NCBI GenBank assembly: GCA_965539935.1
Contig: CBETVX010000043.1
Location: forward strand, 1 to 26,055
Direction of reading: 5' to 3'
DNA: 26,055 nucleotides
Origin: CBETVX01 sp965539935
GTDB taxonomy: Bacteria; Bacillota; Clostridia; Peptostreptococcales; Caminicellaceae
Below, in pieces: positions 7,849 to 15,121 of the stretch. The position numbers and the translations under genes were made by a program. A model generated the notes under the pieces. The model worked only from the letters and a program-made list of their open reading frames with translations. It was not told the DNA's origin and searched no databases. Positions within the stretch are counted from its first letter, which is position 1; each line of letters starts with the position of its first letter.

Positions 7849-8316
7849 ATGGAAATATTAAACTTTATATCTAGGGAAATACAAGTTTTTTTAATAGCAA
7901 GTTTACCAATAATCGAACTCAGGGGAGCAATCCCAATAGGCATATCCTTGGGAATGAGTCCTCTCCATGCAGCTTTAGTATGTTTAGCAGGTAGTATGCT
8001 TCCAGTACCTTTCTTGCTTTTCTTCCTTAAACCTTTTTTTAAAAAACTTAGATGCTTTACTGCAGTAAAAAAGTTTGAAGATTGGCTTATAAAAAGAACC
8101 GAAAGAAAGGCAAGGAATATAAAGAAATATAGTACCTTAGGGCTTGTACTTTTTGTGGCAGTGCCACTGCCATCTACTGGAGTATGGACAGGTTCCATAG
8201 CAGCAGCATTATTTAACCTGAGGATTAAAAGTGCATTTATAGCAATACTTATAGGAAATATAATAGCTGCATTTATAGTCACGTTTTTAAGCCATATGGC
8301 AGTTATGAACCTGTAG
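7849..8316 (+). CDS. Small multidrug export protein family (membrane)
   Basis: A 155-residue membrane protein of the family named Sm_multidrug_ex (PF06695). Visible signatures are PIIELRGAIPIG at about 20-31 and VAVPLPSTGVWTGS at about 112-125. There are four or five hydrophobic segments: about 10-35, 38-62, 105-130 and 134-153, separated by a strongly basic middle loop (KKLRCFTAVKKFEDWLIKRTERKARNIKK). The family name rests on old annotation; a transport substrate is not established. The start ATG has a modest GGTGAG site. The gene is monocistronic, with its own sigma-A promoter, and is followed immediately by a modular repeat. Confidence 0.85.
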   Translation: MEILNFISREIQVFLIASLPIIELRGAIPIGISLGMSPLHAALVCLAGSMLPVPFLLFFLKPFFKKLRCFTAVKKFEDWLIKRTERKARNIKKYSTLGLVLFVAVPLPSTGVWTGSIAAALFNLRIKSAFIAILIGNIIAAFIVTFLSHMAVMNL

Positions 8317-8321
8317 AAAAA

Positions 8322-8545
8322 AGTTAAGAGTTGAGAGTTAAGAGTGAAGAATTTAAAATATCTTGCTATTGGCCATTAACTATTAGCCTCGATCCTAACC
8401 TATCAACTGTAAACTGTTAAATAATCTTTTGCTATCAGCCATAAGCCACTAGCTATCAGCCGACTGTAAGCTTTGACCCTAACCCTGTTAACTGTTGACT
8501 GTAAACTGTCAACTATTTTTGCCATTGACTATTACATAGGTTAAA
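8322..8545 (+). repeat. Modular heptamer repeat, two C-D-E cycles
   Basis: Begins with module B (AGTTAAGAGTTGAGAGTTAAG), then module C (ATCTTGCTATTGGCCATTAAC), then module D/E (CGATCCTAACCTATCAACTG). A second C (TTTGCTATCAGCCATAAGCC), D (GCTTTGACCCTAACCCTG) and E (TTAACTGTTGACTGTAAACTG) follow. Module A is missing. Units recur every seven bases. It fills the gap between the export gene and the metK promoter. Confidence 0.8.
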
Positions 8546-8564
8546 ACTTTTAACTTAAAAACTA

Positions 8565-8593
8565 TTGACCTATCTATGGAAGTATGCTATCAT
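8565..8593 (+). promoter_or_regulatory. Sigma-A promoter of the metK riboswitch transcript
   Basis: TTGACC (8565-8570), 17-bp spacer ending in an extended -10 TG (8585-8586), TATCAT (8588-8593). The riboswitch aptamer begins 24 bp downstream, as expected. Confidence 0.75.
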
Positions 8594-8616
8594 CATTTAT
8601 GAAAATTCAATAGAAA

Positions 8617-8717
8617 ACTTATCAAGAGTGACGGAGGGAATGGGCCCTATGAAGTCCGGCAACCGGTACATAGTACACGGTGCTAAGTCCCACAGAATAT
8701 TATTCTGAGAGATGAGT
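8617..8717 (+). promoter_or_regulatory. SAM-I (S-box) riboswitch aptamer
   Basis: Contains the S-box conserved core in order: CTTATCAAGAG, GGAGGGA, TGGGCCCTATGAAG, CCGGCAACC, GGTGCTAAGTCC and GAGAGATGAG. P1 is formed by ACTTATC (8617-8623) and GATGAGT (8711-8717), seven pairs including one G-U. Binding of S-adenosylmethionine stabilises P1, releasing the terminator at 8729 and switching off metK. Its position directly before the SAM synthetase gene is the classic feedback arrangement. Confidence 0.95.
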
Positions 8718-8728
8718 GTATTGTGAAC

Positions 8729-8757
8729 AAAACCTCTTCGTATCGGAAGGGGTTTTT
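8729..8757 (+). terminator. Riboswitch-controlled intrinsic terminator before metK
   Basis: AAAACCTCTTC (8729-8739) pairs with GAAGGGGTTTT (8746-8756) over 11 positions, with one U-G, closing a 6-nt loop. The terminal T-run follows. It lies between the SAM-I aptamer and metK. Confidence 0.85.
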
Positions 8758-8819
8758 ATTTATTGTATACAGGGTATAATAAGTTTTGATACCTACATAT
8801 AAAGAAGGAGGATATACAA

Positions 8820-10007
8820 ATGAGAAGACTATTTACTTCAGAATCTGTAACTGAAGGACACCCAGACAAGATATGTGATCAAGTATCCGATGCCATATTA
8901 GATGCAATATTTAAAAAAGACCCAGAAGCCCGTGTGGCCTGTGAAACCTCTGTAACCACTGGATTAGTATTGGTGGCAGGAGAAATATCAACAAAATGTT
9001 ATGTGGATATTCCAAAGGTAGTTAGACAAACAATAGAAGAAATTGGATATACAAGGGCTAAATATGGTTTTGACTGTGATACATGTGCGGTACTTACTTC
9101 AATTGATGAGCAATCCCCAGATATAGCAATGGGTGTAAACGAAGCATTAGAGCATAAAAAAGGTGAAATGGACGATGAGATAGAAGCAATAGGTGCAGGA
9201 GACCAAGGTATCATGTTTGGATTTGCATGTAACGAAACTCCAGAACTAATGCCACTTCCTATATCCCTTGCCCACAAACTTGCTAGAAGACTTTCAGAGG
9301 TAAGAAAAAATGGTACACTAGATTATCTTCGTCCAGATGGAAAAACTCAAGTAACCGTTGAGTATGATGGAGATAAGCCTGTTAGAGTAGATGCAGTAGT
9401 TATTTCTACACAACATAGTCCTCAAGTTAGCCATGATCAAATCGAAAGGGATATGATTGAACATGTAATAAATAAAATAATACCTAACAATTTACTTGAT
9501 AAGGATACTAAGTATTTTATTAACCCAACCGGTAGATTTGTTGTAGGTGGACCCCAAGGGGACGCTGGACTTACAGGAAGAAAAATCATAGTAGACACTT
9601 ATGGGGGATACTCTAGACATGGCGGTGGAGCTTTCTCAGGTAAAGATCCAACTAAGGTTGACAGATCGGCTGCCTATGCTGCAAGATATGTGGCTAAAAA
9701 TATAGTTGCAGCCGGATTAGCTGACAAATGTGAGATAGAGCTTGCATATGCTATTGGCGTAGCAAAGCCAGTTTCCATACTAGTTGAAACCTTTGGAACT
9801 GCGAAGGTATCAGAAGAAAAAATCGTTGAACTAGTAGAGAAACATTTCGATTTAAGACCGGCTGCCATTATCAGAGATCTTGACTTAAGAAGACCTATTT
9901 ATAAACAAGTAGCTGCCTATGGCCACTTTGGTAGAACCGATATAGACCTACCATGGGAAAGAACAGATAAAGCAGAAATCCTAAGAAAAGAAGCCTTAGG
10001 AGAATAA
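8820..10007 (+). CDS. metK: S-adenosylmethionine synthase (methionine adenosyltransferase)
   Basis: MetK makes S-adenosylmethionine from methionine and ATP in the cytoplasm. The 395 residues are the usual length. Motifs: GHPDK (13-17), the methionine/ATP loop GAGDQGIMFG (125-134) and the glycine-rich GGGAFSGKDPTKVDRSAAY (268-286). The start ATG follows AGAAGGAGG. The transcript is under SAM-I riboswitch control. A second TATAAT (8775-8780) lies beyond the riboswitch terminator but has no convincing -35 box, so a bypass promoter is possible but unsupported. A strong terminator closes the unit. Confidence 0.98.
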   Translation: MRRLFTSESVTEGHPDKICDQVSDAILDAIFKKDPEARVACETSVTTGLVLVAGEISTKCYVDIPKVVRQTIEEIGYTRAKYGFDCDTCAVLTSIDEQSPDIAMGVNEALEHKKGEMDDEIEAIGAGDQGIMFGFACNETPELMPLPISLAHKLARRLSEVRKNGTLDYLRPDGKTQVTVEYDGDKPVRVDAVVISTQHSPQVSHDQIERDMIEHVINKIIPNNLLDKDTKYFINPTGRFVVGGPQGDAGLTGRKIIVDTYGGYSRHGGGAFSGKDPTKVDRSAAYAARYVAKNIVAAGLADKCEIELAYAIGVAKPVSILVETFGTAKVSEEKIVELVEKHFDLRPAAIIRDLDLRRPIYKQVAAYGHFGRTDIDLPWERTDKAEILRKEALGE

Positions 10008-10034
10008 TTGACAATTTTAAAATACATTATACAA

Positions 10035-10077
10035 AATAATATCCTTGGAGATTTACTCCTAGGATATTATTTTTTTA
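10035..10077 (+). terminator. Intrinsic terminator of metK
   Basis: Long stem with arms AATAATATCCT.GGAG and CTCC.AGGATATTATT (10036-10050 / 10056-10071), then a run of T. It might also serve the converging DUF378 gene, but the T-run on that strand is poor. Confidence 0.85.
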
Positions 10078-10116
10078 GCTATTAAGAATTATGATTTCTG
10101 AAAATTTGAACTTCTA

Positions 10117-10335
10117 TTAATCTCTAGCTTCCCTACGTCTAAATAAAAAGCTAATCGCATAGGCTCCTGCAATACCGACTAATGCATAAACTACTCTACT
10201 AATTCCTGAAGCTTGTCCTGGAGATACTGCACCAGAACCACCAAATAGTGCTGCAACTAAATCAAATCCAAATAAACCTACTAAAAGCCAATTAAGTGCT
10301 CCAATAACAACTAATAAAAGAGCAAGTTTATCCAT
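10117..10335 (-). CDS. DUF378 domain membrane protein
   Basis: A 72-residue protein typical of DUF378: MDKLALLLVVIGALNWLLVGLFGFD and a second helix (ISRVVYALVGIAGAYAISFLF). Two transmembrane segments are joined by a Gly/Ser-rich loop and followed by a basic tail (RRREARD). The function is unknown. The start ATG is preceded on the minus strand by AGGAGAGATG. It is a lone gene converging with metK. The next plus-strand genes diverge from it. Confidence 0.9.
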   Translation of the reverse strand: MDKLALLLVVIGALNWLLVGLFGFDLVAALFGGSGAVSPGQASGISRVVYALVGIAGAYAISFLFRRREARD

Positions 10336-10433
10336 AAATCATCTCTCCTTTTATATTTGGTACATATATTATTATTCCAATTCAAAAATAAATAAATCAT
10401 ATATATTTTTGACTATATTGGGTATTTTTACAA

Positions 10434-10449
10434 AGTATACTTTGACTAT
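10434..10449. promoter_or_regulatory. CAAAGTATACTTTG palindrome in the divergent gap
   Basis: A 14-bp perfect palindrome lies between the DUF378 and DUF1659 genes, in a region (10336-10500) that is otherwise very AT-rich with several weak TTGACT/TATA-like boxes on both strands. It could be an operator; nothing more is visible. Confidence 0.3.
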
Positions 10450-10504
10450 AAAAAAATATTATTATATTTTTTGAATTTTACGTTGATTTTATAAAAGTAT
10501 GTAT

Positions 10505-10548
10505 AAAGTCCAAGTCAACTATTAGTTACTTGGATTTTTTCTTTTTTT
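10505..10548 (+). terminator. Leader terminator/attenuator upstream of DUF1659-DUF2922
   Basis: TCCAAGT (10509-10515) pairs with ACTTGGA (10528-10534), with an inner AACT/AGTT stem, one bulged C and an ATT loop. AAAG before it extends the pairing, and T-rich tracts follow (10535-10547). No plus-strand gene precedes it, so it ends either a small RNA or the leader of the following genes. I find no aptamer core. Confidence 0.7.
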
Positions 10549-10626
10549 GAAAAAGGATTTACAATGTATTTAAGTCATGACCATAGAGGGGATCGGTCCT
10601 AAAAGATAAAAAAAGGAGGTGAAAAT

Positions 10627-10854
10627 ATGGCAGTAATTATAAATCCTATGGATTCAAAGTTAAAGATCAAGTATCAGATTGGAGTAGATGATAATGGTAA
10701 CTCAAAATACAAAACTAAAACCTACTCCAATATTAAAACTGAAGCAATGGATGAAGATGTATTTGCCGTGGCCCAGGCCTTAGCAAATCTTCAGCAGTAT
10801 ATGGTTGAAGATTTTAGAAGGGTCGATGAAAAGGAAATCGCTGAAGAAGAATAG
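10627..10854 (+). CDS. DUF1659 domain protein
   Basis: A 75-residue cytoplasmic protein matching DUF1659, a short family of spore-formers often found next to DUF2922 and YvrJ genes. Typical features: KLKIKYQIGVDDNGNSKYKTKTYSNIK, followed by a helix with DVFAVAQALANLQQY. The start ATG has AAAAGGAGGTG. The function is unknown. The next gene (43 nt downstream) is DUF2922, and the two are surely one operon. Both end in the same E-E-E tail (IAEEE). Confidence 0.9.
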   Translation: MAVIINPMDSKLKIKYQIGVDDNGNSKYKTKTYSNIKTEAMDEDVFAVAQALANLQQYMVEDFRRVDEKEIAEEE

Positions 10855-10897
10855 ATAATAGGAAGTCTTAAACTAATAAAAGAAGGGAGGTAAGAAC

Positions 10898-11125
10898 ATG
10901 GCAGAAACTAAACTAGAAATGATCTTCCTTAATGAAGAGGGAAGAACAAATAAAATAGTTGTAGATGAGCCCAGGACTGATGTGACACAGTCAGAAGTAC
11001 AGGCTGCAATGCAGACAATTATAGATAAAAATATATTTTCAAGCACAGGTGGAGATTTCATAGCAATAAAGTCAGCTAGAATAGTTGCAACCGATGTGAC
11101 AGAAATAATAGCAGAGGAAGAATAA
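10898..11125 (+). CDS. DUF2922 domain protein
   Basis: A 75-residue protein of the DUF2922 family: a beta-rich N-terminal half (LEMIFLNEEGRTNKIVVDEPR) and a helix (TQSEVQAAMQTIIDKNIF), ending ARIVATDVTEIIAEEE. It is the standard partner of DUF1659. Its similar length and similar acidic tail suggest the two are distant paralogues (inference). The ATG follows AGAAGGGAGG. A hairpin at 11161 follows the gene. Confidence 0.9.
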   Translation: MAETKLEMIFLNEEGRTNKIVVDEPRTDVTQSEVQAAMQTIIDKNIFSSTGGDFIAIKSARIVATDVTEIIAEEE

Positions 11126-11160
11126 ACATTAAAATAATTGATTGTAAAGGATAGGGAATA

Positions 11161-11216
11161 GTGACAGGTTAAGGATAGTTTTTTTATAAAAACAAGATCC
11201 TAGCCTGTCACATTTT
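11161..11216 (+). terminator. Long hairpin after DUF2922, probable terminator
   Basis: GTGACAGG (11161-11168) pairs with CCTGTCAC (11204-11211). The stem continues inward through GGAT/ATCC and GTTTTT/AAAAAC, and ATTTTC follows. The outer arms resemble the GACAGGTTA heptamer module in opposite orientations. Confidence 0.6.
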
Positions 11217-11512
11217 CAGTTAAGAGTTAATAGATATGAATATGGGAATATAGTTAAGAGTTTAAAAACCAATTAATAATTAATAGTGAATAATGAATAG
11301 GTAAAGAGAGTTAAGAATTAAGAATTAAAAATTTCTTGCTATTGGCCATGAGCCATCAGCCATAAGCTCTCAGCCATCAGCTACTTTCACGCTCTGACCC
11401 TAAATCTGTAAACTGTTGACTGTCAACTGTTAACTAATCTTTTTCCATCAGCCATTGGCCGTAAGCTATTAGCACCTATAAGATTTGACCCTAAACCTAT
11501 CAACTAATTTAA
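11217..11512 (+). repeat. Modular heptamer repeat A-B-C-D-E plus a second C-D-E
   Basis: Order: a short B-like start, module A (AATTAATAATTAATAGTG then AATAATGAATAGGTA, about 11270-11302), B (GTTAAGAATTAAGAATT), C (TTGCTATTGGCCATGAGCC then CATCAGCCATAAGCTCTCAG), D (GCTCTGACCCTAAATCTG) and E (AAACTGTTGACTGTCAACTG). A second C (CCATCAGCCATTGGCCGTAAG) and D (TTTGACCCTAAACCTATCAA) follow. It ends directly before the yvrJ ribosome site, so yvrJ lies between this copy and the one at 11686. Confidence 0.85.
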
Positions 11513-11529
11513 TGAAAGGAGGTTTTACT

Positions 11530-11673
11530 GTGGAAGAAATTTATGCTCAAATTGCTAATTTAGGTTTCCCTATAGCAGTATCTATATACCTATTAGTACG
11601 TATAGAAGGTAAGCTAGAGAAACTAACTATTAGCATTAATGAGCTGACAAAGGTAATCGAAAAGATCAAGTAA
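11530..11673 (+). CDS. yvrJ: YvrJ family protein
   Basis: A 47-residue single-pass membrane protein of the YvrJ family: EEIYAQIANLGFPIAVSIYL followed by LLVRIEGKLEKLTISINELT. An N-terminal hydrophobic helix is followed by an amphipathic, probably coiled segment. The function is unknown; the family commonly accompanies DUF1659 and DUF2922. The GTG at 11530 is chosen because AAAGGAGG ends 7 nt before it. An in-frame TTG at 11485 would place repeat DNA inside the protein. The gene is separated from its usual partners by a repeat copy and followed by another. Confidence 0.85.
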   Translation: MEEIYAQIANLGFPIAVSIYLLVRIEGKLEKLTISINELTKVIEKIK

Positions 11674-11685
11674 ATAGATAAAAGC

Positions 11686-11910
11686 AATGAATAATTAATA
11701 GTGAATAATGAATAGGTAGAGGTAGTTAAGAGTTGAGAATTAAGAGTTAAGAGTTTAAAAATATCTTGCTATCAGCCATGAGCCATGAGCCATCAGCCAC
11801 TAGTCTCCTATAAGCATTGACCCAAACTTGTTGACTGTTAACTGTTAACTAATGTTGTGCCATTAGCCAAACCTACAATCTATCAACCGTTAGTAGTTAA
11901 CTATTCTTTA
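11686..11910 (+). repeat. Modular heptamer repeat A-B-C-D-E
   Basis: Full-length copy: A (TTAATAGTGAATAATGAATA at about 11696), B (AGTTGAGAATTAAGAGTTAA), C (TTGCTATCAGCCATGAGCCA), D (GCATTGACCCAAACTTGTTG) and E (ACTGTTAACTGTTAACTAAT), then a decayed second C/E. Modules A to C are almost identical over some 90 bp to the copy at 16750, 5 kb away. It ends five bases before the LexA-box promoter. Confidence 0.85.
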
Positions 11911-11914
11911 CCCG

Positions 11915-11943
11915 TTGACACCGAACGTGCGTTCGTATATAAT
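11915..11943 (+). promoter_or_regulatory. Consensus sigma-A promoter with a perfect LexA box in the spacer
   Basis: TTGACA (11915-11920), exactly 17 bp, TATAAT (11938-11943). Bases 11922-11935 read CGAACGTGCGTTCG, a perfect palindromic match to the Gram-positive LexA/DinR (SOS) box CGAAC-N4-GTTCG. A repressor bound there would block RNA polymerase. The next start codon is at 11992. Confidence 0.9.
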
Positions 11944-11991
11944 TAAGAAAAAAGTTAAATCTTTGTAATGAATCTTTGAGAGGTGATTTCT

Positions 11992-12588
11992 TTGAAAGAT
12001 ATAGATAAAATAATTTCAAAGGGTGTATGTGCCGTTATTCCAATATATAGTGATGAATTTGGTAATGCCACTAAGATTATGACCAAAGATGGTACAAGCC
12101 ATTTGATTGATAGAACCATAAGGACTATACTAAAACTTATATGCCAATACTATGGGGTAGATATAATCTCCACTAGAAAAAAGTATGGCAAGATAATAAA
12201 TATGAGAAATGTTATACCTATTCCTTTAAGTCATAACCTAGTTCTTATACCCTTTAAGATGAGAAGACCCATTTCCTTAAAGGATGGGTCTTATGGATAT
12301 GTAAATTATTTTTTAATAGAAGAAGTTTATAGAGAAGAAGGACAGACTATTATTAAATTAAAAAATAATAATAAATTAAAATGTCTATGTGAATTAAAAA
12401 CTGCTAAGGACCATTTAAATAAGGGTAAAATTATAGTAAATGATGTATCCTTTAAAAATCAATACAACGTTAATCAGAGTAATTATTATCATCATAGGGA
12501 ATATGATAGTCCTGCAACAAAGGAAGACATAGCTGTTCTGCAGAAGGAAATTGTGGAAATAAAGGAGACCCTTAAGAAAAATAGATGA
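11992..12588 (+). CDS. ComK-like competence transcription factor
   Basis: A 198-residue protein resembling ComK (PF06338), the master activator of competence in Bacillus. Shared pattern: GVCAVIPIYSDEFGNATKI at 11-29, a Cys-x-Tyr-Tyr-Gly at 51-55 where ComK has CRFFG, IPIPL at 75-79 (ComK PPIMV-like), LVLIPF at 83-88 (ComK FLFPT) and YVNYFLIEEV at 103-112 (ComK WISHVHV). A TIIKLKNNNKLKCLCEL segment comes next (ComK VTFSNGK). The C-terminus adds a Glu/Lys-rich coiled coil. Length matches ComK (192 aa). GTG 11983 is a possible start but overlaps the ribosome site GAGAGGTG; TTG 11992 is preferred. Family membership is judged by eye, so alternative DNA-binding roles remain open. The promoter upstream carries a LexA box, and RecD2 lies downstream. 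Confidence 0.6.
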   Translation: MKDIDKIISKGVCAVIPIYSDEFGNATKIMTKDGTSHLIDRTIRTILKLICQYYGVDIISTRKKYGKIINMRNVIPIPLSHNLVLIPFKMRRPISLKDGSYGYVNYFLIEEVYREEGQTIIKLKNNNKLKCLCELKTAKDHLNKGKIIVNDVSFKNQYNVNQSNYYHHREYDSPATKEDIAVLQKEIVEIKETLKKNR

Positions 12589-12778
12589 TATAATAATACA
12601 AATACCAATCAATATACATCCTTCAATAATCCTCTTCAGGCTCCATATAAGTTCTGTTTCTTTATTAATTTAAAAATCTCATGAAACGGAATTTCAAAGT
12701 CCCTTCAGAGAAAGCATTGGAGGATATTAATACAGACTGGTATTGAAACATAGTACTGATAAAAATGTAGGTGATTTT

Positions 12779-15004
12779 ATGGCCGTAGAGATTAAAGGCG
12801 TAGTAACTGAAATAATATTTAAAAATGAAGATAATGGATATGTGGTAGCCCAGGTTAATACAGGGGATGATGAAGTAGTTGTGGTTGGATATATTCCAAT
12901 AATTAATGAAGGTGAAACCATGGCCTTTACTGGTAGTTATACGGTTCATCCAATATATGGTGAGCAGCTACAGGTAGTAAGTAGTAGACAGGTGCTGCCT
13001 TCAACTGATGAAGAAATCATAGGATATCTTTCTTCAGGACTTATTAAGGGTATAGGGCCTAAGACTGCTGAGCGTATTGTTGAAAGATTTGGAAAGGATT
13101 CTATAGAGATACTTCAATATAGACCTGAGCTTCTTACTGAGGTTAGTGGTATAGGACCTAAGAAGGCTAGGGATATAGCTGAATCCTTTGAGGAGCAGAG
13201 GGAGATAAAGGATGTAATGATGTTCCTTCAGCAGTATGGGGTTTCTACTACCTATTCAATGAAAATATATAAAAAATATGGTGATAGGACCATTAATCTT
13301 ATTAGAGAAAATCCCTATAGACTTGCCGATGATATAGTTGGTATAGGGTTTAAGATGGCCGATAGTATAGCAAAAAAAATGGGAATAAGCCCTAGGGCTC
13401 CCTATAGAATAATGAGTGGAATTAAATATATACTTACTAAATATAATTTAGAAGGGAACACCTATGCACAAAAGGAAGAACTGATAGATAGGACTTCAAA
13501 AATGTTAGCTGTGGAAAGGGAATTGGTGGATGAATCCCTTACTAATCTTACTCTAAGTGGAGAGCTACATCAAGAAAATATAGAGGGGGCGATAGCTGTT
13601 TTTCCCATGGCCTTTTATTATGCTGAAGTAGGTACCTGTCAAAGGATTATAGAGCTAGTTCAATCTGATTTTAAGGATATCGATATAGATTTAGATAAAG
13701 AGATAGGGGAAATAGAGGAGGAAGAAAATATAAGCCTTGCCGATAAACAAAAAGAAGCAGTTAAACAGGCCACATTAAATGGGGTTACAGTAATAACAGG
13801 AGGGCCAGGTACTGGGAAAACTACAACTGTAAATTGCATAATAAATCTTTTTGATAGACAAAACTTAGACATTGTATTGGCAGCTCCAACGGGAAGGGCT
13901 GCTAAAAGATTGACAGAAACCACAGGAAGAGAGGCCAAGACTATCCATAGACTTTTAGAGTATTCATTTTTAGAAGATGGAGTGGGAATGGGCTTTCTAA
14001 AAAATGGTGAGGACCCACTTACTGCCGATGTAATAATTATTGATGAGGTCTCAATGGTAGATATATTACTTATGTACCATTTGCTGAAGGCAATAACCCC
14101 TGGGACAAGGCTGATATTAGTAGGGGATGTGGATCAACTTCCTTCAGTGGGACCGGGAAATGTACTTATGGACATAATCCATAGTAATGTGGTTAAAGTA
14201 GTAAGACTTACAGAAATCTTTAGGCAGGCAAAGGAAAGCATGATAGTTGTCAATGCCCATAGAATCAATAGGGGACTAAAACCCCACCTAAATGTTAAGA
14301 ATAAGGACTTTTATTTTATATCTAAAAGAAATCAAGATGATATACTTTCCACAATCAAGGATTTGTGCTTTAAAAGACTACCAAGCTTTAATAATTATAA
14401 TCCAGTTAAAGATATCCAGGTTCTATCTCCTATGAAAAATAGTAAGGTTGGAATACTAAATCTAAATAGAGAGCTGCAAGATATACTAAATAAACCAGCT
14501 CCCCATAAAAAGGAAAAAAAGATTGGTGATAAGCTATTTAGAGTAGGAGATAAGGTTATGCAAATAAAGAATAATTATAATATCAAATGGAAATCAGAGG
14601 ATGGATTAAAGGAGGGAGAAGGGGTATTTAATGGTGACATAGGTTTTGTATATGACATTGATGAGGAATCAAAAACCCTTACGGTCTTTTATGATGATGA
14701 AAAATACGTTGATTATGACTTTGCAAGCTTGGACGAAATAGAGCTGGCCTATGCAGTAACTATCCATAAAAGCCAGGGAAGTGAATTTCCTGTGGTTATT
14801 ATCCCCATAAGTTGGGGACCACCCATGCTTACTAATAGAAATCTGCTTTACACAGCAGTTACTAGGGCCAAGGAACTCGTAGTTTTAGTGGGGATGGAGA
14901 AATATCTATATCTTATGATAAAAAATAAAAGGGTTATGGATAGAAATTCCGCATTAGGATATAGGTTCAAAAGAATATTAGAAAATGATTTAATAGAAAA
15001 ATAA
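12779..15004 (+). CDS. recD2: SF1B DNA helicase RecD2
   Basis: A 741-residue ATP-dependent 5'-3' DNA helicase of the RecD2 type, acting in replication-fork repair and recombination without RecBC. An N-terminal OB-like domain (VEIKGVVTEIIFKNEDNGY) is followed by helix-hairpin-helix motifs (LIKGIGPKTAERIV, about 87-100; VSGIGPKKARDIAE, about 122-135). Then come Walker A TGGPGTGKTT (about 340-349), Walker B IIIDEVSMVD (about 417-426), GDVDQLPSVG (about 449), YAVTIHKSQGSEF (about 657) and YTAVTRAKE (about 690). The start is ATG 12779 with AGGTGA; the in-frame TTG at 12743 has no site. 190 bp separate it from the ComK-like gene, with a weak promoter candidate (TTGGAG at 12717), so whether it shares the LexA-box promoter is undecided. 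Confidence 0.93.
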   Translation: MAVEIKGVVTEIIFKNEDNGYVVAQVNTGDDEVVVVGYIPIINEGETMAFTGSYTVHPIYGEQLQVVSSRQVLPSTDEEIIGYLSSGLIKGIGPKTAERIVERFGKDSIEILQYRPELLTEVSGIGPKKARDIAESFEEQREIKDVMMFLQQYGVSTTYSMKIYKKYGDRTINLIRENPYRLADDIVGIGFKMADSIAKKMGISPRAPYRIMSGIKYILTKYNLEGNTYAQKEELIDRTSKMLAVERELVDESLTNLTLSGELHQENIEGAIAVFPMAFYYAEVGTCQRIIELVQSDFKDIDIDLDKEIGEIEEEENISLADKQKEAVKQATLNGVTVITGGPGTGKTTTVNCIINLFDRQNLDIVLAAPTGRAAKRLTETTGREAKTIHRLLEYSFLEDGVGMGFLKNGEDPLTADVIIIDEVSMVDILLMYHLLKAITPGTRLILVGDVDQLPSVGPGNVLMDIIHSNVVKVVRLTEIFRQAKESMIVVNAHRINRGLKPHLNVKNKDFYFISKRNQDDILSTIKDLCFKRLPSFNNYNPVKDIQVLSPMKNSKVGILNLNRELQDILNKPAPHKKEKKIGDKLFRVGDKVMQIKNNYNIKWKSEDGLKEGEGVFNGDIGFVYDIDEESKTLTVFYDDEKYVDYDFASLDEIELAYAVTIHKSQGSEFPVVIIPISWGPPMLTNRNLLYTAVTRAKELVVLVGMEKYLYLMIKNKRVMDRNSALGYRFKRILENDLIEK

Positions 15005-15052
15005 TATTATATGTATCAGAAAATTCATATGATGTAAATAATGGCAAATATA

Positions 15053-15061
15053 TGGTATAAT
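15053..15061 (+). promoter_or_regulatory. Extended -10 promoter before the diguanylate cyclase
   Basis: TGG followed by TATAAT (15056-15061), an extended -10 motif; the -35 region is weak (TGTAAA). It lies 60 bp before the likely start of the GGDEF gene. Confidence 0.5.
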
Positions 15062-15121
15062 ATGTAATAAGCTATTTGTGTAAATTGGCTATTTTCAGAA
15101 AATTGAAAAGGGGAGTGACAT

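Noticed and set aside
7821..8282. Long minus-strand frame opposite the small export gene
   Set aside because: It mirrors the plus-strand gene, which has family motifs, a promoter and a start; the minus frame has none.
8761..8790. Second metK promoter beyond the riboswitch
   Set aside because: TATAAT is present, but there is no -35 box and no extended -10.
11485..11529. Earlier TTG start for YvrJ
   Set aside because: It lies in module D of a repeat, upstream of the AAAGGAGG site; GTG 11530 has correct spacing and gives a normal YvrJ N-terminus.
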